Assembly (NCBI RefSeq): GCF_039545035.1
Contig: NZ_BAABRO010000018.1
Coordinates: 1-64,000 of the forward strand
Direction of reading: 5' to 3'
DNA from: Novipirellula caenicola
GTDB taxonomy: Bacteria > Planctomycetota > Planctomycetia > Pirellulales > Pirellulaceae
DNA length: 64,000 nt
Shown here piece by piece: positions 26,611-36,614 of the stretch (position 1 is its first letter; each line of letters opens with the position of its first letter). Both the position numbers and the translations under genes were made by a program. The notes under the pieces were generated by a model. It searched no databases. It saw only the letters and a program-made list of their open reading frames with translations, and had not been told where the DNA came from.

Positions 26611-28119
26611 ATGAGTCTCCCTATGCCATCGATCAACACGCTGCTCATTCGATCTCGGTCTCGCATGGTTTTAGTCGCTACCGCTGCTACGTTCATCCTC
26701 GGTGTGATCGCTAACGCAGCGGGCGACGAGGATGTTTCGAGCAATGCGGCGGCTGCGGCGAACGGGCGGCCCAATATTGTGTTGGTGATGACGGACGATC
26801 AGGGGTGGGGGCAGACGGGTTACTACAATCACCCAGTTCTTAAAACTCCCTATCTTGATGCGATGTCCGAGAATGGATTGCGAATGGACCGGTTCTATGC
26901 CGGTGCTCCGGTCTGTTCGCCGACGCGAGCCAGTGTGTTGACCGGACGCTCAAACGACCGCACCGGGGTCCAGTCGCATGGCTACGCACTTCGACGTCAA
27001 GAAACCACAATCGCCAGCGTGCTGAAGGATGCCGGCTATGTCACGGGCCACTTTGGAAAATGGCACCTCAATGGACTACGTGGCGCCGGAGTCCCCGTGC
27101 TGCATACCGACAACCATCATCCTGGACATTTTGGTTTTGACCAATGGGTTTCGGTCACCAATTTCTTTGACCGCGATCCGCTGATGAGCCGGCGTGGCAA
27201 GTTCGAACAATTCACGGGCGATTCGTCGGACGTGGCAATGACCGAAGCGATTGACTTTATTTCACGACAATCCAAAGCGAACCAACCGTTCTTTACCGTC
27301 GTCTGGTTCGGGTCACCCCATTCGCCTTGGTTGGCCGACGACGAGGACTTGAAACCGTTCGCGTCGCTCGACAAAGATTCGCGGCACCACTACGGCGAAT
27401 TGGTGGCGATGGACCGCAGCATCGGCACCTTGCGAGACTCGCTGCGGCGACTCGGGATCGCAGAGAACACGTTGGTTTGGTACTGCAGCGACAATGGTGG
27501 GTTGCCCAAGATCACACCCGATACCGTCGGTGGGCTGCGCGGCAACAAGGGAAGTTTGTATGAAGGTGGGCTGCGTGTTCCCGCGATCGTCGAGTGGCCT
27601 GCGACGATCCAACCACGCGTCACGAACTATCCCGCCTGTACGATGGATATCTTTCCGACCCTGGTCGACCTGTTGTCGCTCGCCCCATCGGTCGCGCCGA
27701 ATCCGCTGGATGGCGTCAGCTTGAAGCCGCTGTTTCACGAAGAGATCGAATCACGTGAAAAACCAATTCCCTTTCGTTTTTCGAATAAGGCGGCGCTGAT
27801 CGACAACGACTTCAAATTGCTCGCAGAAAACCTGGATCGATCCAAGTTCGTGCTTTACGACTTGAACAACGATCCTACCGAAACCACCGATGTGACGGCC
27901 GAGCATCCGCAGGTGGCAAAGCGAATGCAGAAGTCACTCGTCGAGTGGAACGAATCGGTCAAAGCCAGCGTGGCCGGAAAAGACTACCCCGAAGGCCGGG
28001 TAGACCCGGATCATCCCGAGCCTCGGTGGTGGACCGAAGTCGAGGACTACAAACCCTTCTTTGACCAATGGCAGGATCGCTGGGAGTACGCTCGATACTT
28101 CAAGACGAAACGCAAATGA
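26611..28119 (+). CDS. Exported sulfatase (arylsulfatase family)
   Basis: Sulfatases hydrolyse sulfate esters, here most likely of sulfated polysaccharides in the periplasm. The 502-residue protein has a signal sequence (MVLVATAATFILGVIANAAG) and the family landmarks: VMTDDQGWG near 60 with the calcium-binding Asp pair; the formylglycine site CSPTRASVLTGR with Cys102, a full C-x-P-x-R motif; HFGKWHLNG with Lys and His; VVWFGSPHSPW; and WYCSDNGGLP with Asp-Asn. The Cys needs oxidation by a formylglycine-generating enzyme that is not in this window. A second sulfatase follows 135 bases downstream on the same strand, suggesting a small degradation cluster. Confidence 0.93.
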   Translation: MSLPMPSINTLLIRSRSRMVLVATAATFILGVIANAAGDEDVSSNAAAAANGRPNIVLVMTDDQGWGQTGYYNHPVLKTPYLDAMSENGLRMDRFYAGAPVCSPTRASVLTGRSNDRTGVQSHGYALRRQETTIASVLKDAGYVTGHFGKWHLNGLRGAGVPVLHTDNHHPGHFGFDQWVSVTNFFDRDPLMSRRGKFEQFTGDSSDVAMTEAIDFISRQSKANQPFFTVVWFGSPHSPWLADDEDLKPFASLDKDSRHHYGELVAMDRSIGTLRDSLRRLGIAENTLVWYCSDNGGLPKITPDTVGGLRGNKGSLYEGGLRVPAIVEWPATIQPRVTNYPACTMDIFPTLVDLLSLAPSVAPNPLDGVSLKPLFHEEIESREKPIPFRFSNKAALIDNDFKLLAENLDRSKFVLYDLNNDPTETTDVTAEHPQVAKRMQKSLVEWNESVKASVAGKDYPEGRVDPDHPEPRWWTEVEDYKPFFDQWQDRWEYARYFKTKRK

Positions 28120-28254
28120 GTTGCCACGGACTTGATTGCAACGAATGACTCCTTTCCGCGATGTTCGACGTCATTTCATCCTCTCGTTACGAGGACGAGA
28201 TTTTGGCAAGAACGCTGCGAACGATACTTACGCCATGACTGAAAAGGTTACTGA

Positions 28255-29622
28255 ATGTACCGGATTGCAATTTGGATAGTTGTCTTGTTTTGCGGCCACG
28301 GCGCGTTGGCGTTCCACGTGTCAGCCGCCGAGAAGCCCAATATTTTGATGATCTATGCCGACGATATCGGCTATGAAGCATTGAACTGCTATGGCGGGCT
28401 GGATTTTGAGACGCCTCGGTTGAACCAGATGGCTGCCGCCGGGATACGATTCAGCCGCGCCTACGCCAGCCCCGTGTGCACCCCGTCCCGCGTCAGTTTG
28501 CACACCGGACTCTATACGACCCGGCATGGACATGTCGGCGTGCTGCCGGTCCATCAGGGGACGCGGCAAAAAGTGGATTTTCAAAAGATGCCAACGTTTG
28601 CCCAGCTGCTGCGATCCGGCGGCTATACGACGAGCGTCACCGGAAAATGGCAATTGGCGACGCTGCAGATGTGGCCGGATCATATCCGGGATGCGGGCTT
28701 TGATTCGTGGTGTATTTGGCAAATTTGGCGAGATGGAAACAAGACACTTCGCCACTGGACCCCCACGCTGAACGAAGACGGCCAAGTTCGCGAAGACATC
28801 GCCGATCGTTTTGGTCCCGATGTGCTAGCCGACTACGTGATCGAACAGATGACCGAGGCCAAAGCTGCGGGCAAACCATTCTTCATTCTGCACAACGAAC
28901 TGCTGCCGCATGACCCAATCATCGAAACGCCGGACGATCGAGCACTTGGACGCAAAGCCCAGCTTGGAAACATGATCCATTACATGGACAAATTGGTGGG
29001 ACGTCTGCTCGATGCGGTGGAAACACTTGGGATTCGAGACAACACCTATGTCGTCTTCATGGGCGACAATGGCACGCACGACGTGGATTTCAAAAATCCA
29101 AAATCCGGGCAGCTCCATGAGCTCAAACACACTCGGCATACCATCGCGGGGAATGTCAACGGTGGCAAGTTTCAGCTGAACGATGCTGGAACCCATGTAC
29201 CGCTGATCGTGTGGGGGCCCAAATCGGTGCCTCGCGGAGCCGTCTGTGACGACTTGGTGGATGTCGTCGACCTCTTTCCGACCTATTGCGAGTTAACCGA
29301 GACCGCGATCCCCGCTTCACTGTCGATTGATGGACGCAGCATCGCGCCGCAGATTCATGGCGGCGATGGTCAACCGCGTGCATGGGTGCACCACGGGATC
29401 GCGGGCAAAGGCGAGAACTTGTTTGATGGTTCGTGGCGTCTGTCTCGAAAGGACGACAAGCTGGTCGACGCACGAAACTTGCCAGCCGAATCAACGGTGA
29501 CTCAGACAAGTGAGCCGATCCACGCGGTGAAAAACCGATTGGGTTCAATCTTCGAGAAGATCACTCCGACTGGCCCGCGGCCGCCTGAGCCCTTCCCAAC
29601 AAAGGTGCTGGGAAGGGATTAA
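28255..29622 (+). CDS. Exported sulfatase (arylsulfatase family)
   Basis: A 455-residue sulfatase with a signal sequence (IAIWIVVLFCGHGALAFHVSA). Landmarks: LMIYADDIGY near 31 with the metal-binding Asp pair; the formylglycine motif CTPSRVSLHTG with Cys75; VTGKWQLAT, where the usual His after Lys-Trp is Gln; FILHNELLPHDP; and VFMGDNGTH with Asp-Asn. It differs clearly from the sulfatase just upstream, so the two probably cleave different positions or substrates. It is convergent with a small gene 35 bases away. An earlier start would not add a better signal. Confidence 0.92.
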   Translation: MYRIAIWIVVLFCGHGALAFHVSAAEKPNILMIYADDIGYEALNCYGGLDFETPRLNQMAAAGIRFSRAYASPVCTPSRVSLHTGLYTTRHGHVGVLPVHQGTRQKVDFQKMPTFAQLLRSGGYTTSVTGKWQLATLQMWPDHIRDAGFDSWCIWQIWRDGNKTLRHWTPTLNEDGQVREDIADRFGPDVLADYVIEQMTEAKAAGKPFFILHNELLPHDPIIETPDDRALGRKAQLGNMIHYMDKLVGRLLDAVETLGIRDNTYVVFMGDNGTHDVDFKNPKSGQLHELKHTRHTIAGNVNGGKFQLNDAGTHVPLIVWGPKSVPRGAVCDDLVDVVDLFPTYCELTETAIPASLSIDGRSIAPQIHGGDGQPRAWVHHGIAGKGENLFDGSWRLSRKDDKLVDARNLPAESTVTQTSEPIHAVKNRLGSIFEKITPTGPRPPEPFPTKVLGRD

Positions 29623-29657
29623 TCAAGCGATTGGCGGACACGCCTGCTGGGCAGGGA

Positions 29658-29948
29658 TTAACCTTGGCCGCGTTCTTCGAGCTGCTCGCGGTACGAATCG
29701 CGTTCGCGGCGAGTCGCTTCAAGATCGAAGATCAAATACTTCATGTCCAAGCGAAGCTGTGACAACGCTTCTTGAACCAGGTTCAAGATGCGTCGACGAC
29801 GGGTGCTGCACTCGACCACGCGGTCCAAGGCCGGAGCGACTGCGTCACGATAGCGTGCAGGAAGTGAATTGATCGCGTTGATCATCTCTTGCAGTTCTAC
29901 GGGAGTGTCTTCGTTCAGCTTGTTGGTCGATCCAATGGTCTTAGGCAT
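29658..29948 (-). CDS. Small helical protein of unknown function
   Basis: Ninety-six residues, no signal or membrane segment. It starts MPKTIGSTNKLNEDTPVEL, continues with a helical AINSLPARYRDAVAPALDRVVE, a basic TRRRRIL and ends in a charged, coiled-coil-like helix (LEATRRERDSYREQLEE). GGAG nine bases before the ATG supports the start. The basic patch and helical make-up would suit a nucleic-acid-binding or structural role, but this is only inference. It runs opposite to the sulfatase genes and is probably unrelated to them. Confidence 0.65.
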   Translation of the reverse strand: MPKTIGSTNKLNEDTPVELQEMINAINSLPARYRDAVAPALDRVVECSTRRRRILNLVQEALSQLRLDMKYLIFDLEATRRERDSYREQLEERGQG

Positions 29949-30361
29949 TCGGTTGTGCTCCGTAGAGTGAAATCAGCAAGTGGTGTCTTGTAATGCTTTG
30001 CTATCCATCGCATGCGAAGTGCCGATTCCCTGGCCGAGAGTTCTGATTCGATCGTAAGACGCTTCCAGTCAATGACTTAGGATGATTGGGCCGGCGATGA
30101 TGTCAAAATGCAACGTTGCATTTTTTCAACCGACTTCCTCTTGGCTTGAAGCCCTAAATCTTGGTATGGGAACGTTTTACGTTTGTAGAGACGGCTTTCG
30201 ACGGGATGTGTTTTTTTTTCAACACGCTGTCGCATTTGCCGTACATCTCGGCTGTGAGTTGCTGGTAGCGGGTTGTCGCACAGGTGAAGTTCACCGTGGC
30301 AGAAGACGAACGAGCAACTGCGGCTGATTGTTTCGCATCCGAGCTCTGTGGTCAACGATCA
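29949..30361. other. Intergenic region, no gene seen
   Basis: About 410 bases between the divergent 96-residue gene and the large exported protein gene. A run of nine T residues lies near 30211. Short frames here have no coding character. Promoters for both neighbours are expected. Confidence 0.35.
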
Positions 30362-33175
30362 ATGTCTTTGCCAAGGCCATCCGAATCCAAATCGTCGTCG
30401 GTCAAACCGTCTTGGCAAACCCTGCGCATTGTGCTCGGCGGGTTGGTTTTTGCGGTTGCGGGATTGGCGTTAAGCGTACCGCGCGGCCATGCCCAATTGT
30501 ACGATTCGCTCGATGCGTATCCGCCGCGTTGGCACTTGGACACCTCCGACTGTGACGCCCGAATCCTGACGCATCAACATCTGCCGGACGGGGGTATCGA
30601 TGGCCGCGCATGTGAAGTGGTGACCCTGAATGCGACGCACGGCACCGAAGCGGTGTTGGCCTATCCCATCGAACCGATCGTACCAATCGATGGCTTGACG
30701 GCGAACGTCGCTGTGATGAGTGCTCGGCCGGGAGCCCGCATTGGTTTTCGCGTTCGTTTTCCCTATTTACGCCCCGAACCATCTCGGCGACCGGCGTCGG
30801 TCATCGTGTACGGGGCAAGTTATAACGATTCGGGTCAATTTGCGACGATCGGGATCGGCATGATCGAGCGTCCGCTGCGACTGAAGACCATGGCACTGCG
30901 CGGCGAACATGGATCCGATGTCAATCTAAAGGATCCCTATGTCGACGCCGTGGTGGTGAACGCATACAGCGGAGCCGGCGTCACCGCGCTGCGGCTCGAT
31001 GAATTACGCGTCGACGGGATCGTTAGCGTCAGCGATGTATCCCGCGCGACCGTACCGCAATCCGACTCATCCGAACACGACCGCGATCCCGCCGGCAGCA
31101 ATCGAAGCGATCGTACCCACGCCAGCCGCATCGACCCTCAGGGTTCGTCGACCACCGGACAGATCAATCGCGGCAATGCGTTTCCGAACGGCAAGGTCAC
31201 TCGGATCCTGCAACACAATGGCGAACCGTTGGCATGGGTCCGATCGCTCGGCTTTGATGCCGTACAGCTCTCTTCGCCGCCGGATGCGTTGCTGTTAAAC
31301 GAGGCGATCCAAACGCGCATGGCGATTTATGCACCGGCCCCCTCGGCGCCGGATCCGTCGCTGCAAGCACTGCTTCACCCGGTAGCCGCTTGGTACGTCG
31401 GGCACAACGAAGCACTCGATTCAACCCGCGTCGATGCGGCGGATCTAACCGCCCGTCGACTTCGCGGATTTCCGAGTCCGTGGCAACGTCCGATCATTGG
31501 TGCACCGTCGGAAAGTTTCCGCCGCTACATGACCGTCATGGACGCAATGGTGCACGACATGCCGATTCGTGCGCGAGGACTGACCGCCGAGGAAGAGGTT
31601 GCGGAATTGACTCGTTTTTCTCGCCGCGTCGGTGACCGCGTTCAGATGGCCGCAGGCGTGATGAGCATGCCACCGGAACGAACACTACAACAAACGCAAG
31701 CGATCGCGGATTCGATTGGTGCACCGCAACCGACCGGTTTCCGTTGGCATTCGATGTGGTTGCAGACGATGCGAAGTCTCGAAATTGCACCGCAAGCCAT
31801 CCTGTTCCGCTCGACTCATTCATTGGCGTCGGGTACCGAATTGGATACCCATCGATCGATGGCCCTGAGTTACGTGAATCGCGTCATCGCGATGATCGAA
31901 CCTTGGATTGCCGGGGCAACCCCGGTGACGCCGCTGCGAGTGACGGGAGCTCCCTATTACTGCACACGGCTCTCAAAAGACGACGTTGACGTCGTCCTGT
32001 TGACGTCCAAAGCAACACGCGGATCGGAGGTCTTGGCCGGCGACGGACAAACACTCGAGTTAACGTTGTCGCCTACCGATTCGAAAAAGACAATTTGGCG
32101 ATTGACGAATTTCACGGCTCAGCGTTTGGCTGCGGACGTGACCGCCACCGGAGCACGATTGTCGATTGTGTCACCCGATGCAGCCGAGATCATTGTGATC
32201 AGCAGCAACCCAAGCGTTGGAGGTGAATTGAGCCAGTCCGCCGCGCGGTTCGCACGCCAAGCGGCACTGGACCGATGGCAGCTTGCCGGTGACTTGGTTC
32301 GTCAAACACGCAACCAGTGGCAAACCGTGTTGGCGTCGCGAATCGGCAGTCGCAGTGCACCGATGGATCTGATCGGCGTCGCCGGTCGGACGCTTGCCGA
32401 TGCCGAACCGCTATACCGCGCCGGCGATACGGATGCGACGCTACGAATGGCGCGTCGTGCTGATGCATGGGCACTACGTAGCGAATGGCAGTTAACCGAA
32501 ACGTTGATGCCCGATTGGCCGCGTCCCACCAGTTGTCCGCCGATCGACTGCGGCGCCGCCGAAGTCCAAACGATGTGGTTTCCGTTGACCAAGGACCGTG
32601 GTTGGAGTCGAAACTTTTTGACCGCCGGCGCTCTGGATACCGCAGAATCGCTGAGCGAAGAACGTTGGAAATTTGGCAAGCGACTCGAGGGCCGCGCCCA
32701 AAGCGAGGTCATGTTTGCCAGTCGCGGATCGTACGCAGGTCCCGGTGCCCTGCTGGCTCGCGCGACTACGACCGCGGATGAACCGCTGCCTGGCGGGTAC
32801 GAGGGAACCGTCATCCAAATTCGCAGCCCCGCCGTCCGCGCCCCCGCCCATACCGCGGTGCGGATGGATGCCCTGGTGCGAACGATTGGTTTTGGGCAAC
32901 CGCACCAAGGCGTGCTGGTGTACGATTCCATCGGCGGACAAGAGATGGGCGTGTTGGTGCGCGGTCGATCGACATGGACCCCTGTCCGCTTGTACCGTCA
33001 AACGACCGAAGAAACCGAAGTCAGCGTGATGTTCGAATTGATGGGCGACGGCGAAGTGATGATCGACGAAGTGACGCTGCGAATCTGGCAGCCCGAAGAC
33101 GAACCGCCTCCCAAAGCGTTCCGCCCACTCAGCACCGCTGTGGTGGACGAAAACCCACAAGCCGAATCGCGATGA
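30362..33175 (+). CDS. Large exported protein of unknown function (938 residues)
   Basis: Starting at the ATG at 30362 the protein has a polar leader and a signal segment (IVLGGLVFAVAGLALSVPRGHA). The first 220 residues after it look like a beta-sandwich (repeated short strands, VVVNAYSGAGVTALRLDELRVDG). Next comes a polar Ser/Asp/Arg linker near 230-270, then a mixed alpha/beta region with WVRSLGFDAVQLSSPPDALLLNEA that reads like a TIM-barrel strand and helix of a glycosidase-like fold, though no catalytic acid pair can be assigned. A helical part near 650-700 and a last beta-sandwich (VSVMFELMGDGEVMIDEVTLRIWQ) resembling a carbohydrate-binding jelly roll follow. A role in polysaccharide binding is inferred from this outline and from the adjacent sulfatases. 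Confidence 0.7.
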   Translation: MSLPRPSESKSSSVKPSWQTLRIVLGGLVFAVAGLALSVPRGHAQLYDSLDAYPPRWHLDTSDCDARILTHQHLPDGGIDGRACEVVTLNATHGTEAVLAYPIEPIVPIDGLTANVAVMSARPGARIGFRVRFPYLRPEPSRRPASVIVYGASYNDSGQFATIGIGMIERPLRLKTMALRGEHGSDVNLKDPYVDAVVVNAYSGAGVTALRLDELRVDGIVSVSDVSRATVPQSDSSEHDRDPAGSNRSDRTHASRIDPQGSSTTGQINRGNAFPNGKVTRILQHNGEPLAWVRSLGFDAVQLSSPPDALLLNEAIQTRMAIYAPAPSAPDPSLQALLHPVAAWYVGHNEALDSTRVDAADLTARRLRGFPSPWQRPIIGAPSESFRRYMTVMDAMVHDMPIRARGLTAEEEVAELTRFSRRVGDRVQMAAGVMSMPPERTLQQTQAIADSIGAPQPTGFRWHSMWLQTMRSLEIAPQAILFRSTHSLASGTELDTHRSMALSYVNRVIAMIEPWIAGATPVTPLRVTGAPYYCTRLSKDDVDVVLLTSKATRGSEVLAGDGQTLELTLSPTDSKKTIWRLTNFTAQRLAADVTATGARLSIVSPDAAEIIVISSNPSVGGELSQSAARFARQAALDRWQLAGDLVRQTRNQWQTVLASRIGSRSAPMDLIGVAGRTLADAEPLYRAGDTDATLRMARRADAWALRSEWQLTETLMPDWPRPTSCPPIDCGAAEVQTMWFPLTKDRGWSRNFLTAGALDTAESLSEERWKFGKRLEGRAQSEVMFASRGSYAGPGALLARATTTADEPLPGGYEGTVIQIRSPAVRAPAHTAVRMDALVRTIGFGQPHQGVLVYDSIGGQEMGVLVRGRSTWTPVRLYRQTTEETEVSVMFELMGDGEVMIDEVTLRIWQPEDEPPPKAFRPLSTAVVDENPQAESR

Positions 33176-33341
33176 CGTAGCATGCTCCGCAGGCCCCAAT
33201 CGCTACCCCTCGCCCGGCTGCTACTCTGCGTCCACACGCAGCGACCGCGTGTGAATCATGCTTGACGTCTTCCGCTGGCGTTGGTTTATGGCGACAATGT
33301 TTCCACAACTTTAGCTCCCCCCAAGACCATGAGGACGTCCG

Positions 33342-33563
33342 ATGCATCAAGTCAAGTTATTTAAAAGCGTTGATACGGAAATGGCGGACATGGAATATCA
33401 AATCAACCGCTGGATGCGTAAAAGCGGCGCCCGCATCATCTCGATCACCGGCAACATCGCCGGCTCGCCCAACACATCCGGTGGCCCGCTGAGCAGCTTC
33501 GCAGCAAGCGACTTGTTCGTGATCGTGTTGTACGAAATCGACGCTCCGCAGAAACCGCAATAG
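33342..33563 (+). CDS. Small cytoplasmic protein of unknown function
   Basis: Seventy-three residues with GAGGA seven or so bases before the ATG. The sequence alternates strands and helices: MHQVKLFKSVDTEMADMEYQ, INRWMRKSGARIISITGNIA and LFVIVLYEIDAP, which resembles a small ferredoxin-like alpha/beta fold. No signal or membrane segment. The context (large exported protein upstream, STAS protein downstream on the same strand) gives no firm clue. The strong ribosome site and plausible fold make it likely real. Confidence 0.6.
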   Translation: MHQVKLFKSVDTEMADMEYQINRWMRKSGARIISITGNIAGSPNTSGGPLSSFAASDLFVIVLYEIDAPQKPQ

Positions 33564-33726
33564 TCCTCACCACGTTACACCGGAGCCAACAAAACGGTGG
33601 GATGCGGATCGGTCGAAACACGGCGACGACTCGCCGTTGGTTGAACGTGATGGAGTTATCGGGTATGCTTACTCGAACTTACCGAGAATCGGTAAACCAC
33701 TCTGCGAACAAAAAACACAGAGAAGT

Positions 33727-34125
33727 ATGAGCAATCTAGGAAGCGGCCCCGTTAATCACCCCATCCAAAAACATCTTGATCGATCGGTAGATAAAGGTCT
33801 CGAACAGACCATCAGCTGTTCAACTCAGCAACTTAATTCGCTGAAAACCGCGAGAAAGTTCTCGCAAGAGCTCGTCCGTTGGATGCGATGCCAAACCGAA
33901 TCCGAGGATCGATCCTCGCAATCGGTACAAACGCTGAAGCTAGACTTAGGGGGTGTTGACCGGCTCAGCAGCGTGGGCGTCAACGAGTTGATCGAGATCA
34001 ACCGCAAGGCACGCAAACTAGGTGTCAAGTTGATCCTGACCGAGGTCGGAGAAACGGTTCAAGAGGTCTTTGCGGTGACGCGGCTTGAGCGAATGTTTCA
34101 CGTCGTGGGTGCTTCTGCGTCCTAG
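33727..34125 (+). CDS. STAS-domain (anti-sigma-factor antagonist-like) protein
   Basis: The ATG at 33727 gives 132 residues. The C-terminal half is STAS-like: LKLDLGGVDRLSSVGVNELIEI, with the Ser-Ser-x-Gly motif at the position where SpoIIAA-type proteins are phosphorylated, then KLGVKLILTEVGETVQEVF and TRLERMF, all typical of this fold. It may act in partner switching with an anti-sigma kinase, but no such kinase or sigma factor is in the window. An in-frame start at 33637 would add 30 residues without resemblance to the family. The downstream SulP transporter also has a STAS domain, on an independent gene. Confidence 0.75.
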   Translation: MSNLGSGPVNHPIQKHLDRSVDKGLEQTISCSTQQLNSLKTARKFSQELVRWMRCQTESEDRSSQSVQTLKLDLGGVDRLSSVGVNELIEINRKARKLGVKLILTEVGETVQEVFAVTRLERMFHVVGASAS

Positions 34126-34531
34126 ATAAATGAGCCCCTTACGTAACGTGTCGGCCTATCGACACGCCTCCTGATCAGTCTGGTTCGGGTCGCATCGTCC
34201 GAACTTTTCTTCCGGCGATCTTTGATTTTGCGGTAGCTCGCAATAGGCAACCTGTTTGGACCCGATGTCGCCCCCGTCGCCAAGGTAACGGGGACGATCC
34301 TCCCGCTGCAACCGATCGGTGGTCTTCACTGGTTTTGGGATCGCTGGGGTCGAATGAGCAAGCGATGTTGACGGAAAATGGGTGGGCATTATAGTCCGCG
34401 ACTACAAAGCCACTGGTTTCTCCGTCGCCTGACCGGTTTTTTATGAAATCATGGATCTCAGCTGCGACGGTTCTCTACGTCCTTCCCCATAATTCGAATC
34501 GCTTTCGCTCGATTCCTGACCTACACCTGAC
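34126..34531. other. Intergenic region, no convincing gene
   Basis: A 77-codon minus-strand frame at 34156-34389 exists but is Pro/Gln/Asp-rich with no ribosome site or fold character, so it is not called. The remainder should hold the promoter of the SulP gene. Confidence 0.35.
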
Positions 34532-36310
34532 ATGCTAAACTTTTTCCGCTCACGAACCGCGACGGCCAAGGATGACTTGCTTTCGGGTTTGACTGTTGCT
34601 CTTGCCCTTGTTCCCGAGGCGATTGCGTTTGCATTTGTCGCGGGTGTCTCTCCGATCATCGGACTCTACTCGGCATTCTTCATCGGCTTGATCACCGCAG
34701 CCTTCGGCGGACGTCCCGGAATGATTTCGGGTGCGACGGGCGCGATGGCAGTGGTCGTCGTCGGGTTGGTGGCAACCCAAGGGATTGAATATTTGTTTCC
34801 GACGGTGGTGTTGTGCGGGCTAATCCAAATCGCGATCGGAACCGCTCGGCTAGGTAAATTGATTCGCTTGGTTCCGCATCCGGTCATGCTGGGGTTCGTC
34901 AACGGATTGGCAATCGTCATTTTCATGGCCCAATTCGGCAGTTTTCAAACCTTGGATCGAGCCAGCGGGCACTTGACCCTGTTAAGCGGTATGCCGTTGG
35001 TCGTGATGCTGGTTTTGGTGGCGATCACGATGGGCATCATTTGGCTGTTGCCCAAGTTGACCAAGGCAGTGCCGTCATCGCTGGCGGCAATTTTAACCGT
35101 CACGTTGTTGTCGGTAGGGATCAACCACACAATGACGTCGGACTCGGGTTCCGGCGAAAACGTCGTGGCGACCGTTGGTGACATGCTGAACACGCAAGCG
35201 AAAGCCAAAGCGATCGCGGCCAGCCGAGCGAAGGCCGAAGAGATCGCCAACGACGAAACCAAACCGCTTGACGTTTCAACCGTGGGCATCACGTCGGATG
35301 GAAAAAATCGCGTCGATTCTGTGAACGCGGTCACTGCCGCTGCCAACGCCGAAGCGGCCCTGGCAGACGGTGAAGGCGAAGCGACTGCGTCAATCAGTGG
35401 CGGGCTGCCTCGCTTGTTCTTTCTTGACTACAAATTGCCTCCGATGAATTTCGAGACACTTTGGATCATCTTTCCGTTCGCGATCACGCTCGCTGGCGTG
35501 GGGCTGATCGAATCCTTGATGACGCTGACGTTGATCGACGAGATTACCGAGACGCGTGGACGTGGCAACCGCGAATGCATCGGTCAAGGCGCCGCCAACG
35601 TGGTCTGCGGATTGTTTGGCGGGATGGGCGGTTGTGCGATGATTGGCCAATCGTTGATCAACGTCAATTCGGGTGGTCGAGGCCGATTGTCGGGAATCAC
35701 CGCAGCGGTTTGTCTGCTGATGTTCATCTTGTTTCTATCTCCTTGGATTGAACAGATTCCGATGGCCGCATTGGTCGGGGTGATGTTCATGGTCGTGATT
35801 GGAACGTTCGAATGGGCTTCACTGAAAATGTTTCATCGGATGCCAACCAGCGACGTTGCTGTGATGGTGTTGGTTGCCGGTTACACCGTCGTGATGCACG
35901 ATCTGGCAACCGCGGTTATCTTGGGCGTGATCGTTTCCGCAGTCGTGTTTGCTTGGAAACATGCTGCCAACCTTGGTGCCGACATTTCGATCAACGAGGC
36001 TGGCGGCAAGATCTACCAGCTGCACGGCCCACTATTCTTTGCTTCGGTGTCCTCGTTTAAGGATCTATTCGACCCTGCGAACGATCCCGACGATGTGGTT
36101 ATCGATTTCTACTACACACGCGTGTATGACCAATCGGGACTCGAGGCGATCAACACGCTGGCGGAGAAGTATGAATCGCTGGGCAAACGATTGCACTTGA
36201 CCCATCTCAGCGCCGAGTGCCGTAGTCTGCTGGACCGCGCCGGCGACTTTGTCGAAGTCAACTTGTCCGAAGACCCTCAGTATCACGTCGCCACGGATCG
36301 TCTGGGCTAG
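34532..36310 (+). CDS. SulP-family anion transporter with STAS domain
   Basis: SulP proteins move sulfate, bicarbonate or related anions across the inner membrane. The 592-residue product begins with the family start [34 protein letters not shown] and has repeated membrane helices to about 480 ([49 protein letters not shown]). A STAS domain follows at about 495-592 ([19 protein letters not shown]). Between VATVGDM (about 212) and SGGLPRL (about 299) there is a polar, Ala/Lys/Glu-rich insertion of roughly 75 residues that most SulPs lack. Substrate cannot be read from sequence; sulfate would fit the sulfatases upstream. It is followed by repeats and stands alone. Confidence 0.9.
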   Translation: MLNFFRSRTATAKDDLLSGLTVALALVPEAIAFAFVAGVSPIIGLYSAFFIGLITAAFGGRPGMISGATGAMAVVVVGLVATQGIEYLFPTVVLCGLIQIAIGTARLGKLIRLVPHPVMLGFVNGLAIVIFMAQFGSFQTLDRASGHLTLLSGMPLVVMLVLVAITMGIIWLLPKLTKAVPSSLAAILTVTLLSVGINHTMTSDSGSGENVVATVGDMLNTQAKAKAIAASRAKAEEIANDETKPLDVSTVGITSDGKNRVDSVNAVTAAANAEAALADGEGEATASISGGLPRLFFLDYKLPPMNFETLWIIFPFAITLAGVGLIESLMTLTLIDEITETRGRGNRECIGQGAANVVCGLFGGMGGCAMIGQSLINVNSGGRGRLSGITAAVCLLMFILFLSPWIEQIPMAALVGVMFMVVIGTFEWASLKMFHRMPTSDVAVMVLVAGYTVVMHDLATAVILGVIVSAVVFAWKHAANLGADISINEAGGKIYQLHGPLFFASVSSFKDLFDPANDPDDVVIDFYYTRVYDQSGLEAINTLAEKYESLGKRLHLTHLSAECRSLLDRAGDFVEVNLSEDPQYHVATDRLG

Positions 36311-36326
36311 GCTCTGCCCGAAAACC

Positions 36327-36466
36327 GTAGCGGAACTCGTCAAGAGTTTCGTTGTTTTAGTCGTACGATGGACTTCCTAGTCCGTCGAATGCGCCATTGC
36401 CGGACGAGGAAGTCCATCATACGCCCCTTGCCGCAGGAAACTTCATTAAATCAACAATCCGTCAAG
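36327..36466. repeat. Dispersed palindromic repeat, copy A (inverted orientation)
   Basis: The core hairpin has arms at 36362-36384 and 36401-36423 (23 bases, two mismatches, CGTACGATGGACTTCCTAG type) and a 16-base loop. It is flanked by GTAGCGGAACTCGTCAAGAG on the left and CCTTGCCGCAGGAAACTTCA on the right. The same core with the same flanks, reverse-complemented, occurs at 37913-38130, on the other side of the oxidoreductase gene. Confidence 0.8.
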
Positions 36467-36548
36467 ACTTTCGGCAGCATGGCATACCCCATTGGCGAAT
36501 CGAAATTCTTCACGGGCTGCTGATTTAATTCAAATGCAAATCGCAACG

Positions 36549-36614
36549 GTGAGCCGTGGGCCGTGAGGCACCGGGTACTGCGTGGGACCCGGCCGCTGAC
36601 GCGTCACGGCTCAC
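36549..36614. repeat. Hairpin-forming inverted repeat
   Basis: GTGAGCCGTG at 36549-36558 pairs with CACGGCTCAC at 36605-36614; an inner CCGGGTA...GACCCGG pair extends the stem. A further GCCGGATC/GATCCGGC pair lies near 36812-36834. The interval 36311-36874 has no gene and consists largely of such repeats. Confidence 0.6.

Noticed and set aside
34156-34389. 77-codon minus-strand frame before the SulP gene
   Set aside because: Low-complexity composition, no ribosome site, no similarity recognised.
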